From positions 1 through 42,635 of the forward strand of contig JAHEXG010000007.1 of assembly GCA_023252215.1 (NCBI GenBank): a stretch of DNA of 42,635 nucleotides, written 5' to 3'. The notes below the pieces were generated by a model that was given only the letters and a program-made list of their open reading frames with translations, was not told where the DNA came from and did not search any database. Of the stretch, positions 7,069 through 15,319 are shown piece after piece. The position numbers and the translations under genes are program-made. The DNA comes from Candidatus Altarchaeales archaeon. GTDB lineage: Archaea; Altiarchaeota; Altiarchaeia; IMC4; QMZM01. Position 1 is the first letter of the stretch, and each line of letters begins with the position of its first letter.

Positions 7069-10000
7069 ATGTCTGCTAAGTCTTTTGCCGGGTTGTTTAT
7101 TTTGTTTGTCTTTGTTTTTTCAAGCCTTGTAACCGATGTATTCTCCTCGGGGGGGATATCTTCCGTATCGCAGGGAATAGATGCTACGCGCATATCGATT
7201 AATCCCGTTACCGGACTTGTGTCTTTCATCAGCGGGAACTATTCTGCGCCCCTGCGGATCGCTTCAAAACAGGATCTTTCCGCCGAGGACGCTTCCAGGG
7301 GGTTCTTGTCGGAATACGGCCCTCTTTTCGGCATAAGCAACCAGTCAAAAGAGCTTTTGACCGTGAAAACCGGCAGTGTCGACGGCCTACGTTCCTTTAC
7401 CCGCTTCCAGCAGTTATACTCCGGCATCCCGGTACTCGGAGGAGAGCTTGTAGTCCAGACCGATTCGAAAAACAACGTGATCACCGTGAACGGCGAAACC
7501 GTTTCAGACATATCGGCCGGCACCGAGCCAGGGATAAAAGTAGACGACGCATTGACCGCGGCGCTTGCATCCGTTTCAAAAGAGTACCAAGTAGACGCAG
7601 ATGTTCTCTACGCAGAAAAAGAGGGCTTATGGTTCTATAATCCCCTGCTGCTCGGGGGAGAGGGGAACATAACTCGCCTGGTATGGAGATTCGACGTTCG
7701 TTCAAGGGAAAAACTGCCCCTGAACGCATTCGTGCTGGTGGATGCCCAAACCGGAAAACTCGCCCTGCAATACAACCAGGTAGATAATGCGTTGTATCGA
7801 AGGGTATATGACGCGAACAACACCTATGTCATAGACCTGCCTGGGACGATAACACAGCTTAAAAGGTCTGAGGGAGACGGCCCAAGCAACATAACGGACG
7901 TAGACAACGCCTACGACTACGCGGGGGATACGTATGATTTCTACTACGATCATTTTGGACGGGACAGTCTTGACGGCATGGGGATGAACCTGACCTTTAC
8001 AACGAGATACTGTACGCAAACAAGCTGCCCCTACGTTAACGCCTTCTGGGATTCCTCATTAGAACAGGTGGTCCTTGGGGACGGCTTCGCTTCAGCGGAC
8101 GACGTAATCGCCCATGAGATGACCCACGGAGTAACAGCCCACGAATCAAACCTCTTCTATTACATGCAGTCCGGAGCGATCAACGAAGCCTTTTCAGACA
8201 TATTCGGCGAATACGTCGACCAGGCCAACGGCAGAGGAAACGACAGCGCTGAAGCACGCTGGCTGATTGGGGAGGACATAGCTATCGGGCCGTTCAGGAG
8301 CATGAAGAATCCTCCCGCGTTCTCAGACCCCGATAAGATGAGCAGCGAATATTACGTATGCGCAGACAGCGACAACGGCGGAGTGCACTCGAATTCTGGA
8401 ATAGCCAACAAAGCGGCATTTTTGTTGACAGACGGTGGATCGTTCAATGGCTACGACATATCCGGCATATGGATGAATAAGACTGCTGCGCTGTTCTATG
8501 AAGCGCAGACGAACATACTGACCTCTGGAAGCGATTACTTCGACTTGTATAATGCATTAAAGCAGGCGGCTGTGAACCTGGGTTACTCGTCCGAAGACCG
8601 GCTCGAATTGGAAAAAGCCCTGAACGCAACTGAAATGTCCGGTCAGCCTAAGGCCTGCATGGCAAAAACCGCGCCGGTATGCCCGCAGGGACAGAGCCCG
8701 AGGATAATCTTCTACGACGACATGGAGAACATACGCAGCGGGAACTGGGAGCAAGGCACAGTATACGGCAGCGATTCCTGGTATTATCCCCAGAACCCGA
8801 ACATCTACGATTATGATATGACCTACGCTACAAGCGGCCTTTACAACATCTGGGGAGACGACCCGGATGCTGCATCAGACAGTTACATAAAGACTAGCCA
8901 CAGCATAGCCTTGCCGGAAGACAACGCAATTTACCTGCGATTCAACCATTCCTACGAATTCGAACACGGAACATTAGACTACGACGGAGGAGTCATAGAA
9001 TACAGCACCGACGGAGGAAAAAACTGGAGCGACGCCTACAAACTGATAACCGACAACGGCTACAACGGAGTGCTATCGGACTGCTGCAGTAATCCGCTGC
9101 AGGGCAGGAAAGCATTCACCGGAGCAAGCAACGGATACATCTCGTCGAGGCTGAACCTCAGCAGTCTTGCAGGACAGAACGTAAGCTTCAGATTCCGCCT
9201 GGGAAGCGATATGGCATCCGGCGACTACGGCTGGTTCATAGACGACGTGATGTTATACGCCTGCGCAGGAAACGCCACATCACATCAGGCATACGCGCCC
9301 GCGATCCGCTGCGACAATTCTCCGTGCATAGCGTCCTCGGAACTCATCAGGTCGAGAGGAAACATATCCAGCGTCTCCGAACCCAACCACCCGAACACAA
9401 TAGACGGATGCGTGGACGGGAACCTTGGAACCTACCTGGTGGACGAATCATTGGAGAACATGACATTAACGGACGGCCTGGATGATAAATTCATGGCCGG
9501 CGACAGAATAGAGATATCCGCATGGGCCTACTGCTACAAGAAGGACCAGGACAGCCTAAACATAGTATACGCGAATAATTCCAAGTCCCCGGACTGGAGA
9601 GTAATATCACACATGCACTGCGCAGGCAACGGAACCCAGAGATTCTCGCTAAACTATACGCTGGACAACGCCGCCGGAAACCAGACCATACGGGGGCTGT
9701 TCCAGAACAACGGCAATGAGCTTTCGACATGCGGAGACGGAATAGACAGCTACGACGACGCAGACGACGTTACTATCAAGGTCATCGAGAACACGCGGCC
9801 GGTAATCGACGAAATAGGATGCAGGAATTCTTCCGGATGGTTCAACTGCTCGCAGATGGGATACTGCCAGAACATAACATCTGTCCGCGCCAGATGCACG
9901 CCTTCCCACGGCTGGATAACCGAGGCCAGATTCACGCTGACAAACGTGCCAGACGCAACTACATACTTCGACGGCTACGGCTCCCGCAGCTCGGGCCTAT

Positions 10001-11592
10001 GGACCTACAATACCGGAGGAATAGTCCTGAGAGATTCAGGCAACTGGACCCTTGAGGTCAACTGCAAGGACAACGACGGCATCTACGGCCAACTAGATTC
10101 TACATGGCTCGTGCCATGGGGCAGGCTGGAAGCATATCTGCTGGACGAGGCCGCTGCAAGGAACGCTACAAAAGACGAATTCTTTTCCTTTGCCTCGGGC
10201 GTAAGATGCGCAGGCGGAGAATGCGGGAACATCACCGCAACTCTCGACCCGCAAAAAACAAATAACCAGGAAGCAACATGCAATGCGGATACCGGATCAG
10301 AGCACGCCATAATGCAGCCAGACACTGAAACCCTGAAAAAATGGATCAGTTCCAGGACCATGATGAGCAAGGCATACATCGATCCCTTGATAGAAGAAGA
10401 ATTAAACGAATCGTCCGGCGGATACTTCAGCCTACTGCCGCTCTTAACCTATCTTCCAGGAGAGAGAAACCAGGGCCACTGCGGCGACTGCTGGGCATGG
10501 GCCGGCACAGGACTGATGGACGTGGCGCTCAGAGTGAACGAGGGAGTGCCGGACCGCCTTTCCGTCCAGTACCTCAACTCGAACTACAACGGCGGGAATG
10601 GAAGCAACTGGGCCTGCTGCGGAGGAGAGTTATCCGATTACGCAGGATTCTACAACGAAAAAAAGACCGCGATCCCTTGGTCTAATTCGAATGCGAGCTA
10701 CGGGGACGTGAAAATCGGATGCAGCAATTATCGCTCGAACGTTTCCGCGGCTAGGATCGCAATGAAACCCGCATACTCTGTCCCGTCCATCAGGGACGAG
10801 TACATCGAGACATTGAATGTAAGCCAGGATGCGGCGATATCGAATATCAAAAACGTCCTCAGGCAGAACAAGGCGGTATGGTTCGGTTTCTATCTGCCGA
10901 CGACTCCAGCGTGGTATACCTTCTACGACTACTGGGACAACCAGACGGAAGAAGAAGTATACAACATGGACCGGTTCTGCGGCCAGAACTACACGGACGG
11001 AGGAGGACACGCAGTGCTGCTACTGGGATACAATGACACAGACCATGAAAACCGCTACTGGATAATATTAAACAGTTGGGGCAACTCGAGCATGCGCCCC
11101 AACGGCCTGTTCAGGATAAACATGAGCATGGACTACGACTGCCAGACATACCTTGACGGTAAATGGACGAATGCCTTCGAATACGGCTCCATAAACATAA
11201 CATACAGCTTAAAAGGAACGATACCCATGAACAACGGCACACCCTTCTACACAACAGACCAAAACCCGGCCTATCCCGCGAACCAGACCTGTCTTAGGAA
11301 CATGCGCGGAGGAGACAGCTGCAACCAGACCTGGCAGGTGAACGCCACAGGAGACACAAACAGCAGCTGGAAGTTTTTCACCTACTATGAATCCAATAAT
11401 TCAGTAATAGAAAAAACCAAAACAGCAGACGTCAACATAACCATCCAAAACCCATGCAACCTAAAGGGGGACTACCCCGCCTGCGATGAGATCACAGTCC
11501 AGGAGATCACAGACTATATCGTCCTCTGGGCGGACGGAAAAGCAGAACTCGCAGACATAATATCGCTGATAAACAGATGGGCAACGGGCTAA
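7069..11592 (+). CDS. Secreted fusion of M4 (thermolysin-like) metalloprotease and papain-like cysteine protease
   Basis: This 1507-residue exported protein starts with a signal peptide (about residues 1-25). Residues 60-250 are the FTP/PepSY-type propeptide of M4 peptidases. The zinc site is His349-Glu350-Met-Thr-His353, with Glu373 in NEAFSDIF as third ligand, and a late VHSNSGIANKA motif. About residues 540-740 form a jelly-roll like that of immune-inhibitor-A/MAM proteins (YDGGVIEYSTDGGKNW). A middle part follows with many Cys and N-x-S/T sites. Residues about 1110-1375 are a C1 papain-like domain: Cys1141 (CGDCW), His1314 (GGGHAVLLLGY), Asn1335 (NSWG). The last 45 residues (GDYPACDEITVQEI...INRW) resemble a dockerin-like Ca-binding tail. 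Two complete, unrelated protease active sites in one chain is unusual. It has its own TATA box. Confidence 0.9.
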   Translation: MSAKSFAGLFILFVFVFSSLVTDVFSSGGISSVSQGIDATRISINPVTGLVSFISGNYSAPLRIASKQDLSAEDASRGFLSEYGPLFGISNQSKELLTVKTGSVDGLRSFTRFQQLYSGIPVLGGELVVQTDSKNNVITVNGETVSDISAGTEPGIKVDDALTAALASVSKEYQVDADVLYAEKEGLWFYNPLLLGGEGNITRLVWRFDVRSREKLPLNAFVLVDAQTGKLALQYNQVDNALYRRVYDANNTYVIDLPGTITQLKRSEGDGPSNITDVDNAYDYAGDTYDFYYDHFGRDSLDGMGMNLTFTTRYCTQTSCPYVNAFWDSSLEQVVLGDGFASADDVIAHEMTHGVTAHESNLFYYMQSGAINEAFSDIFGEYVDQANGRGNDSAEARWLIGEDIAIGPFRSMKNPPAFSDPDKMSSEYYVCADSDNGGVHSNSGIANKAAFLLTDGGSFNGYDISGIWMNKTAALFYEAQTNILTSGSDYFDLYNALKQAAVNLGYSSEDRLELEKALNATEMSGQPKACMAKTAPVCPQGQSPRIIFYDDMENIRSGNWEQGTVYGSDSWYYPQNPNIYDYDMTYATSGLYNIWGDDPDAASDSYIKTSHSIALPEDNAIYLRFNHSYEFEHGTLDYDGGVIEYSTDGGKNWSDAYKLITDNGYNGVLSDCCSNPLQGRKAFTGASNGYISSRLNLSSLAGQNVSFRFRLGSDMASGDYGWFIDDVMLYACAGNATSHQAYAPAIRCDNSPCIASSELIRSRGNISSVSEPNHPNTIDGCVDGNLGTYLVDESLENMTLTDGLDDKFMAGDRIEISAWAYCYKKDQDSLNIVYANNSKSPDWRVISHMHCAGNGTQRFSLNYTLDNAAGNQTIRGLFQNNGNELSTCGDGIDSYDDADDVTIKVIENTRPVIDEIGCRNSSGWFNCSQMGYCQNITSVRARCTPSHGWITEARFTLTNVPDATTYFDGYGSRSSGLWTYNTGGIVLRDSGNWTLEVNCKDNDGIYGQLDSTWLVPWGRLEAYLLDEAAARNATKDEFFSFASGVRCAGGECGNITATLDPQKTNNQEATCNADTGSEHAIMQPDTETLKKWISSRTMMSKAYIDPLIEEELNESSGGYFSLLPLLTYLPGERNQGHCGDCWAWAGTGLMDVALRVNEGVPDRLSVQYLNSNYNGGNGSNWACCGGELSDYAGFYNEKKTAIPWSNSNASYGDVKIGCSNYRSNVSAARIAMKPAYSVPSIRDEYIETLNVSQDAAISNIKNVLRQNKAVWFGFYLPTTPAWYTFYDYWDNQTEEEVYNMDRFCGQNYTDGGGHAVLLLGYNDTDHENRYWIILNSWGNSSMRPNGLFRINMSMDYDCQTYLDGKWTNAFEYGSINITYSLKGTIPMNNGTPFYTTDQNPAYPANQTCLRNMRGGDSCNQTWQVNATGDTNSSWKFFTYYESNNSVIEKTKTADVNITIQNPCNLKGDYPACDEITVQEITDYIVLWADGKAELADIISLINRWATG

Positions 11593-11640
11593 AGTATGGA
11601 AAAACGACGGAGGAAACGCCTGAACGAACCGGGGCATGTA

Positions 11641-11964
11641 TCATAGCATTATCCCGTCCTCTGCCGCTTCCCTCACCATTGTCCTCTCTTTTTTCTTTTG
11701 CTTGTATTCTTCCGGCGTATATGGGAGTACGTCTATGTCTTTGTCGAGGGGCCAGTTTTTTACGACCTCTTCTATTCGCTTATGCCACTTAACGTCTTTG
11801 AATTTGTCCGATACTATTATCAGGTCGTAGTCGCTGTATAACTTATTGTCCCCTCTAGCCCGGCTTCCGAATAAGATGATCTTTTTCGGAGAAAATTCTT
11901 TTTTTGTCTGAGATATGAAACCCGCGAATTCTTTTTCTATTGAGGGATCTTGTTTCTTATCCAT
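11641..11964 (-). CDS. MNT nucleotidyltransferase of a second MNT/HEPN pair
   Basis: This is a minimal nucleotidyltransferase of 107 residues with FGSRARG (Gly33-Ser34) and Asp45-x-Asp47 (SDYDLIIV), plus DIDVLPYTPEEY with the third acid. It is encoded second in its pair, after the HEPN gene, and overlaps it by 28 bases. That gene order is opposite to the pair at 4923-5565, and the sequence is a different subfamily. The C-terminal tail is rich in charged residues. It may be an antitoxin; the partner lacks a visible RNase motif, so the pair may instead be a nucleotidyltransferase with a helper subunit. Confidence 0.85.
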   Translation of the reverse strand: MDKKQDPSIEKEFAGFISQTKKEFSPKKIILFGSRARGDNKLYSDYDLIIVSDKFKDVKWHKRIEEVVKNWPLDKDIDVLPYTPEEYKQKKKERTMVREAAEDGIML

Positions 11965-12275
11965 TCTATCACCTCTGATGCTTTTTCCATGAGTTCTTCG
12001 ACTTCTTCTTTCCCATATAGCTCGTAAGGCACCCCTATCGACGCATCCGGGTAGCGGGTGTCTATGAATTTAGGAGTTAGAACTCTAAGAAAGGATCGGT
12101 ATTCTGGAGGAAGAGACGTGTTGGTGGATAGGTATATTAGTGAATGCGATTGTGGAATCGTTCCTTTCTTTTCGAATAGAAACAGCGCCTTCAGGCATTT
12201 TTCTACTGCCTGCCGTATCAGAAAAGCGGCGGTACTGTACCGCTCATTATCGAAATTGATCCTGGCAGTTTCCAA
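11937..12275 (-). CDS. HEPN-domain protein (PF05168 type), TTG start
   Basis: This is a helical HEPN protein of 112 residues, with the typical AAFLIRQAVEKCLKALF helix, SHSLIYL and FIDTRYPDA segments. I do not see an R-X4-6-H ribonuclease motif, unlike the HEPN at 5218-5565. TTG at 12273-12275 is the only usable start: upstream the frame meets a stop within seven codons and has no ATG. A good TATA box lies 22-29 bases ahead, so the mRNA is probably leaderless. The gene precedes and overlaps the MNT gene. Confidence 0.82.
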   Translation of the reverse strand: METARINFDNERYSTAAFLIRQAVEKCLKALFLFEKKGTIPQSHSLIYLSTNTSLPPEYRSFLRVLTPKFIDTRYPDASIGVPYELYGKEEVEELMEKASEVIEWIRNKIPQ

Positions 12276-12296
12276 TTCATAATTAGGGTTTTAACG

Positions 12297-12304
12297 CTTT
12301 TATA
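12297..12304 (-). promoter_or_regulatory. TATA box of the second MNT/HEPN pair
   Basis: On the minus strand the sequence reads TATAAAAG, an excellent archaeal TATA box. Its centre is about 26 bases before the TTG start at 12275. This supports both the unusual start codon and a leaderless transcript. Confidence 0.6.
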
Positions 12305-12323
12305 GGCCTATTTAACGGATTTC

Positions 12324-12653
12324 TTATTCCTCCATTTCGTCTACATACGCCGCTATCCCTTTTCCCGCTATCACCATCATCCTCCCAAAGTTTACTATTT
12401 CATGGTACAGGTTCAGGCCAAGTATCGCGTTTGCGCCGAGTTCTTCCGCTTTCTTGGTCATCTGGTCCATGACCGCCTGTTTGGCGTCCTCCAGTTGTTT
12501 TTCGTATGCCGGCGTTCTTATTTCGTCGTATTCCTTCATCTCGGCGAGGATCGCCTTGTATATTTTTTCGTCTAACGTGTATTCCCCGGTTACGGAGCCT
12601 AGCCTCTTTGTATCCCTTTTTCCTTCTATGCGTGTCTGGGATGTTAGCAGCAT
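12324..12653 (-). CDS. YbjQ/UPF0145-family protein
   Basis: This 109-residue protein is of the YbjQ (UPF0145) family, small cytosolic proteins that form ring-shaped pentamers; the biochemical role is unknown. Recognisable parts are the central long helix AYEKQLEDAKQAVMDQMTKKAEELGANAILGL and the strand following it. Family members usually start with a strand like LTTTP; here it is MLLTSQTRIEGK. It follows the HEPN/MNT pair in gene order on the minus strand but is transcribed toward it from a separate upstream region with no obvious TATA box. Confidence 0.75.
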   Translation of the reverse strand: MLLTSQTRIEGKRDTKRLGSVTGEYTLDEKIYKAILAEMKEYDEIRTPAYEKQLEDAKQAVMDQMTKKAEELGANAILGLNLYHEIVNFGRMMVIAGKGIAAYVDEMEE

Positions 12654-12734
12654 TCTTGTTTCCTCGACCTGTTAGTAGATTGGGCTGCGTTGGTTAAGAG
12701 TTATTCGGAAGAATGTGTAAAGAAAAAAAAAGGT

Positions 12735-13331
12735 TTACATAAAGCTTGCCAGAGGAAGGTATGCTGCGCTTTTTTCGGTCGTCAGGCCCGCGGATTCCAT
12801 GTGTTTTTCAGGCATGTTTTTCTGGAAGAGTTTCAGGTTTTGGCGGTCTTGGCAGTTTTGGCTTAGGTAGTAGGTCATCCAGAGTTTCTTTGTGTCCGTT
12901 TTTGGTTCTACAGCGATCAGTCCCTGCTCTTTTTTGCGTTCTTCTATTGCTTCCATTATGCCCGGGCCTTCCGTGTGCGTTGTTCCGTCTTGGGTGTATT
13001 GCGCGCTCCAGGTGTGTTCCGTATTTCCGAGGATTATTTCCGTGTTCGGGAACCTGTGCGCAAGGCTGGTCGCCACCCATTTTCCTATGTCGTGGTCCGG
13101 TTCCATGAAGCCGTAGGATATGTTGTCTGCCAGGGGTACGAGTCTTATGAATCCCCGCATCCGGTGTATTTCCAGCCTGACTGAGGAGATCATCTTTCTG
13201 ATCTTCACTGTCTTTGGTTCTGTTCCTGTTTCTATGTCTTCGCTTGTCAGCATTCTTGCATAATCAAGAATCTCTTCGTTGCAGTCTCTGTGGGCTGCCA
13301 GGTATTCCATAAAGTTTTCCGGGGTTTTCAT
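12735..13331 (-). CDS. DUF4130 (TIGR03915-type) protein, partner of the radical SAM protein
   Basis: This is a DUF4130 protein (TIGR03915 family) of 198 residues, found next to the TIGR03916 radical SAM protein and suspected to act in DNA modification or repair. The ATG at 13329-13331 gives MKTPENFMEYL and overlaps the radical SAM stop (ATGA), the normal arrangement for this pair. Recognisable stretches are VRLEIHRMRGFIRLVPL, then HDIGKWVATSLAHRFPNTEIILGN and a closing WMTYYLSQNC. An open frame continues upstream to 13688 but overlaps the radical SAM gene throughout and is not real. The family has resemblance to uracil-DNA-glycosylase-like partners (recollection); the activity is not proven. 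Confidence 0.8.
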   Translation of the reverse strand: MKTPENFMEYLAAHRDCNEEILDYARMLTSEDIETGTEPKTVKIRKMISSVRLEIHRMRGFIRLVPLADNISYGFMEPDHDIGKWVATSLAHRFPNTEIILGNTEHTWSAQYTQDGTTHTEGPGIMEAIEERKKEQGLIAVEPKTDTKKLWMTYYLSQNCQDRQNLKLFQKNMPEKHMESAGLTTEKSAAYLPLASFM

Positions 13332-14533
13332 GTAAGCCACCTCATCAGGGTCGCGTCGCGCCATCCGTTTATTTCCAGGAATGCTTTTGCGCGGTTTATT
13401 CTGACGCCGAGGGCTGCCAGTTCCCGGCTTTTTGTGATCTTCTTGTTTCCGCGGGCCAGGATTATCCGTTCCGCGCTTACGGGTCCAATCCCTGGCACGC
13501 GCAGCAGTTCGTCGTATTCCGCGGTGTTGGGGTCTACCGGCGAGTCCAGTGTCTGCCTGGCGATCGCCATTTTTGGGTCCATGTCCGGCAGGAATCCTGC
13601 GTCGTCGAATGCTATCTCTATTTCTTTCCTGGGCAGGTTGTATACGCGGTATAGCCAGTCCGTCTGGTACAGGCGGTGTTCTCTCCACAGGGGCTGTTTT
13701 TCAAGGTTTTGGAAGGCCGTGCCTTCTATTGGCGTGAATACCGAGTAGTAGACCCGCTTTAATTGCATTTCGTTATATTCGTAGACGCATCTTTGGAATA
13801 TTTCTTTGTCTGTTTCTCCTACTGCGCCTACGACCATCTGGGTTGTCTGGCCTGCGGGCAGGCGGGTTTTTCTGGACAGATCTCTTATGGTTCTCTGTTT
13901 TTGTAGTATGTCGTTTCTGTAGTCTTTTGTCGGGGATAGTTCCTTCATGTAGGATTCTGATACTGTTTCGAGGTTTATGCTTACGCGGTCTGCGAGGCTC
14001 ATTGCGTGTTTTATGTGGTCGTCCGATGCTCCTGGCAGTATCTTCAAGTGGATGTAGCCGTTGAATAAATACTTTTTACGCAGCAGTTCCACGGCTTCCA
14101 GCATCTTCTCCTGGGTTACGTCTTCGTTTCCTCCTATCCCCGAGGAAAGAAATAGGCCTTCTATGTAGTTTCCTTTGTATAATGCGAGCGTTATCTGGGC
14201 CAGTTCTTCCGGTTCGTACGCGTATTTTGTTGTCTTCTTTTGGCATCCTGCGCCGTTGGGGCAGTAGTTGCACTGGTGGCTGCAGCTATTGGTGTAGAGT
14301 GTCTTGAATAGGCTTACGCAGCGTCCGTCCGGGGTGAAAGAGTGGCATAGCCCGCCTCTGAGGACGTCGCCTATCCCCCCGGCCCCGGAAACGTCCCGGG
14401 ATGAGGCAGTAGACGCGCATATGTCGTATTTGGTGCCCTGCCCCAGGGCATCGACCTTGGAGTAATCCATGCGGTCCGATGCGTCGAACCGTCCTCCGTC
14501 TGCGAGATTGCTAATTTTTTCTATCGCTGTCAC
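13328..14533 (-). CDS. Putative DNA modification/repair radical SAM protein (TIGR03916-type)
   Basis: This is a 401-residue radical SAM enzyme with the cluster motif Cys84-x3-Cys88-x2-Cys91 (SCSHQCNYC). The C-terminus carries a helix-hairpin-helix DNA-binding motif (LLRVPGIGPVSAERIILA), so the substrate is probably DNA. The N-terminal region has a further Cys set (C63, C72) close to the radical SAM loop and C98 after it. The gene is the first of a two-gene operon with the DUF4130 partner. Its ATG at 14533 lies about 25 bases from the centre of a TATA box, again a leaderless layout. Reaction and target lesion are unknown for the family. Confidence 0.87.
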   Translation of the reverse strand: MTAIEKISNLADGGRFDASDRMDYSKVDALGQGTKYDICASTASSRDVSGAGGIGDVLRGGLCHSFTPDGRCVSLFKTLYTNSCSHQCNYCPNGAGCQKKTTKYAYEPEELAQITLALYKGNYIEGLFLSSGIGGNEDVTQEKMLEAVELLRKKYLFNGYIHLKILPGASDDHIKHAMSLADRVSINLETVSESYMKELSPTKDYRNDILQKQRTIRDLSRKTRLPAGQTTQMVVGAVGETDKEIFQRCVYEYNEMQLKRVYYSVFTPIEGTAFQNLEKQPLWREHRLYQTDWLYRVYNLPRKEIEIAFDDAGFLPDMDPKMAIARQTLDSPVDPNTAEYDELLRVPGIGPVSAERIILARGNKKITKSRELAALGVRINRAKAFLEINGWRDATLMRWLT

Positions 14534-14553
14534 ATATAGGAATTTAGCGGTTG

Positions 14554-14562
14554 CTTATAAAC
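14554..14562 (-). promoter_or_regulatory. TATA box between divergent genes
   Basis: The minus strand reads GTTTATAAG, centred about 25 bases ahead of the radical SAM start at 14533. The core is near-palindromic and could also serve the rightward gene at 14609 (a leader of about 25 bases). Confidence 0.5.
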
Positions 14563-14608
14563 CCCTTGCGGTAGAGTGCGGGAAAAGTGAATCAGATGTT
14601 ATAATTCA

Positions 14609-15307
14609 ATGGACTACCTATTATCTAATACAATGACTGTAAGCCCAAAAGACCTTAAAGAAATAAAGGAAGAAGTATTCCAAGGCGAAGAAGAAAAAAA
14701 GCTGCAGAATTGCGTCCAGAACGCATCCGAAGACGAGAGGACCCGCCTGCTCCAGATGTCAGAGATAAGCCTCTGGCTGGACACATACGACGACATATTC
14801 TCAGACTTCGACCCGCGTCCCTATTCTCAGCGGGCGTTGTCTGACGACTTTTTGTCTGAGGCAAAGAAGGCCAGCAAGGAGAAGACCTCAGGCAGGATAG
14901 AACTGATCTTTCTGCTACCTACGGAAAAGAGGAACACCGAATTGGAGGCCATCATCCGCAGGAGGCTGCACGAGCATTTCAGGAAGCATTATAACATGCT
15001 GGAGGAGGAAGTAAGAAAGGTCAGGAACAATGGAATTCTGACTGCGTTGGGCGGGTTTTTCCTTATGCTGATAGCGTCCTACGTTTCATGGAAAAGAGCG
15101 GACAGCTTATTTTTTAACATGCTGCTGATCCTGATAGAACCTGCCGGCTGGTTCATCACGTGGTTCGGCCTGGATCAGGTCTTTTATACGTCAAAGCAGA
15201 AGAAACCGGATGTGGATTTCTACGGGAAAATGGCTAAATGCGATATAGAATTCATATCCCTGACCTGCCCGGTTAACCCGAAGGACGCAGAGAAAACACT
15301 TAAGTAG
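14609..15307 (+). CDS. Two-helix membrane protein of unknown function
   Basis: I do not recognise a named family. The protein has 232 residues: a charged, mostly helical cytosolic part (1-140), two membrane helices (about 146-163 and 168-188), and a short cytosolic tail. The segment MSEISLWLDTYDDIFSDFDP is strongly patterned and looks conserved, followed by ELIFLLPTEKRN and RLHEHFRKHY. A second ATG at 14633 (MTVSPKDLKEIKE) is a reasonable alternative start, because the first eight residues look non-conserved and a TATA-like ATGTTATAAT lies about 30 bases before it. It stands divergent from the DNA-repair pair and convergent with the FG-GAP gene. Confidence 0.7.
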   Translation: MDYLLSNTMTVSPKDLKEIKEEVFQGEEEKKLQNCVQNASEDERTRLLQMSEISLWLDTYDDIFSDFDPRPYSQRALSDDFLSEAKKASKEKTSGRIELIFLLPTEKRNTELEAIIRRRLHEHFRKHYNMLEEEVRKVRNNGILTALGGFFLMLIASYVSWKRADSLFFNMLLILIEPAGWFITWFGLDQVFYTSKQKKPDVDFYGKMAKCDIEFISLTCPVNPKDAEKTLK

Positions 15308-15319
15308 TTTTATTCCCCG

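Noticed and set aside
11593-11640. Terminator between the giant protease and the second MNT gene.
   Set aside because: The 48-base gap shows no convincing hairpin or T-run.
13332-13688. Open frame extending the DUF4130 gene upstream to 13688.
   Set aside because: It overlaps the radical SAM gene on the same strand in another frame, and its residues (Arg/Pro/Gly-rich) are of the type produced by out-of-frame reading. The ATG at 13331 with an ATGA overlap is clearly the start.
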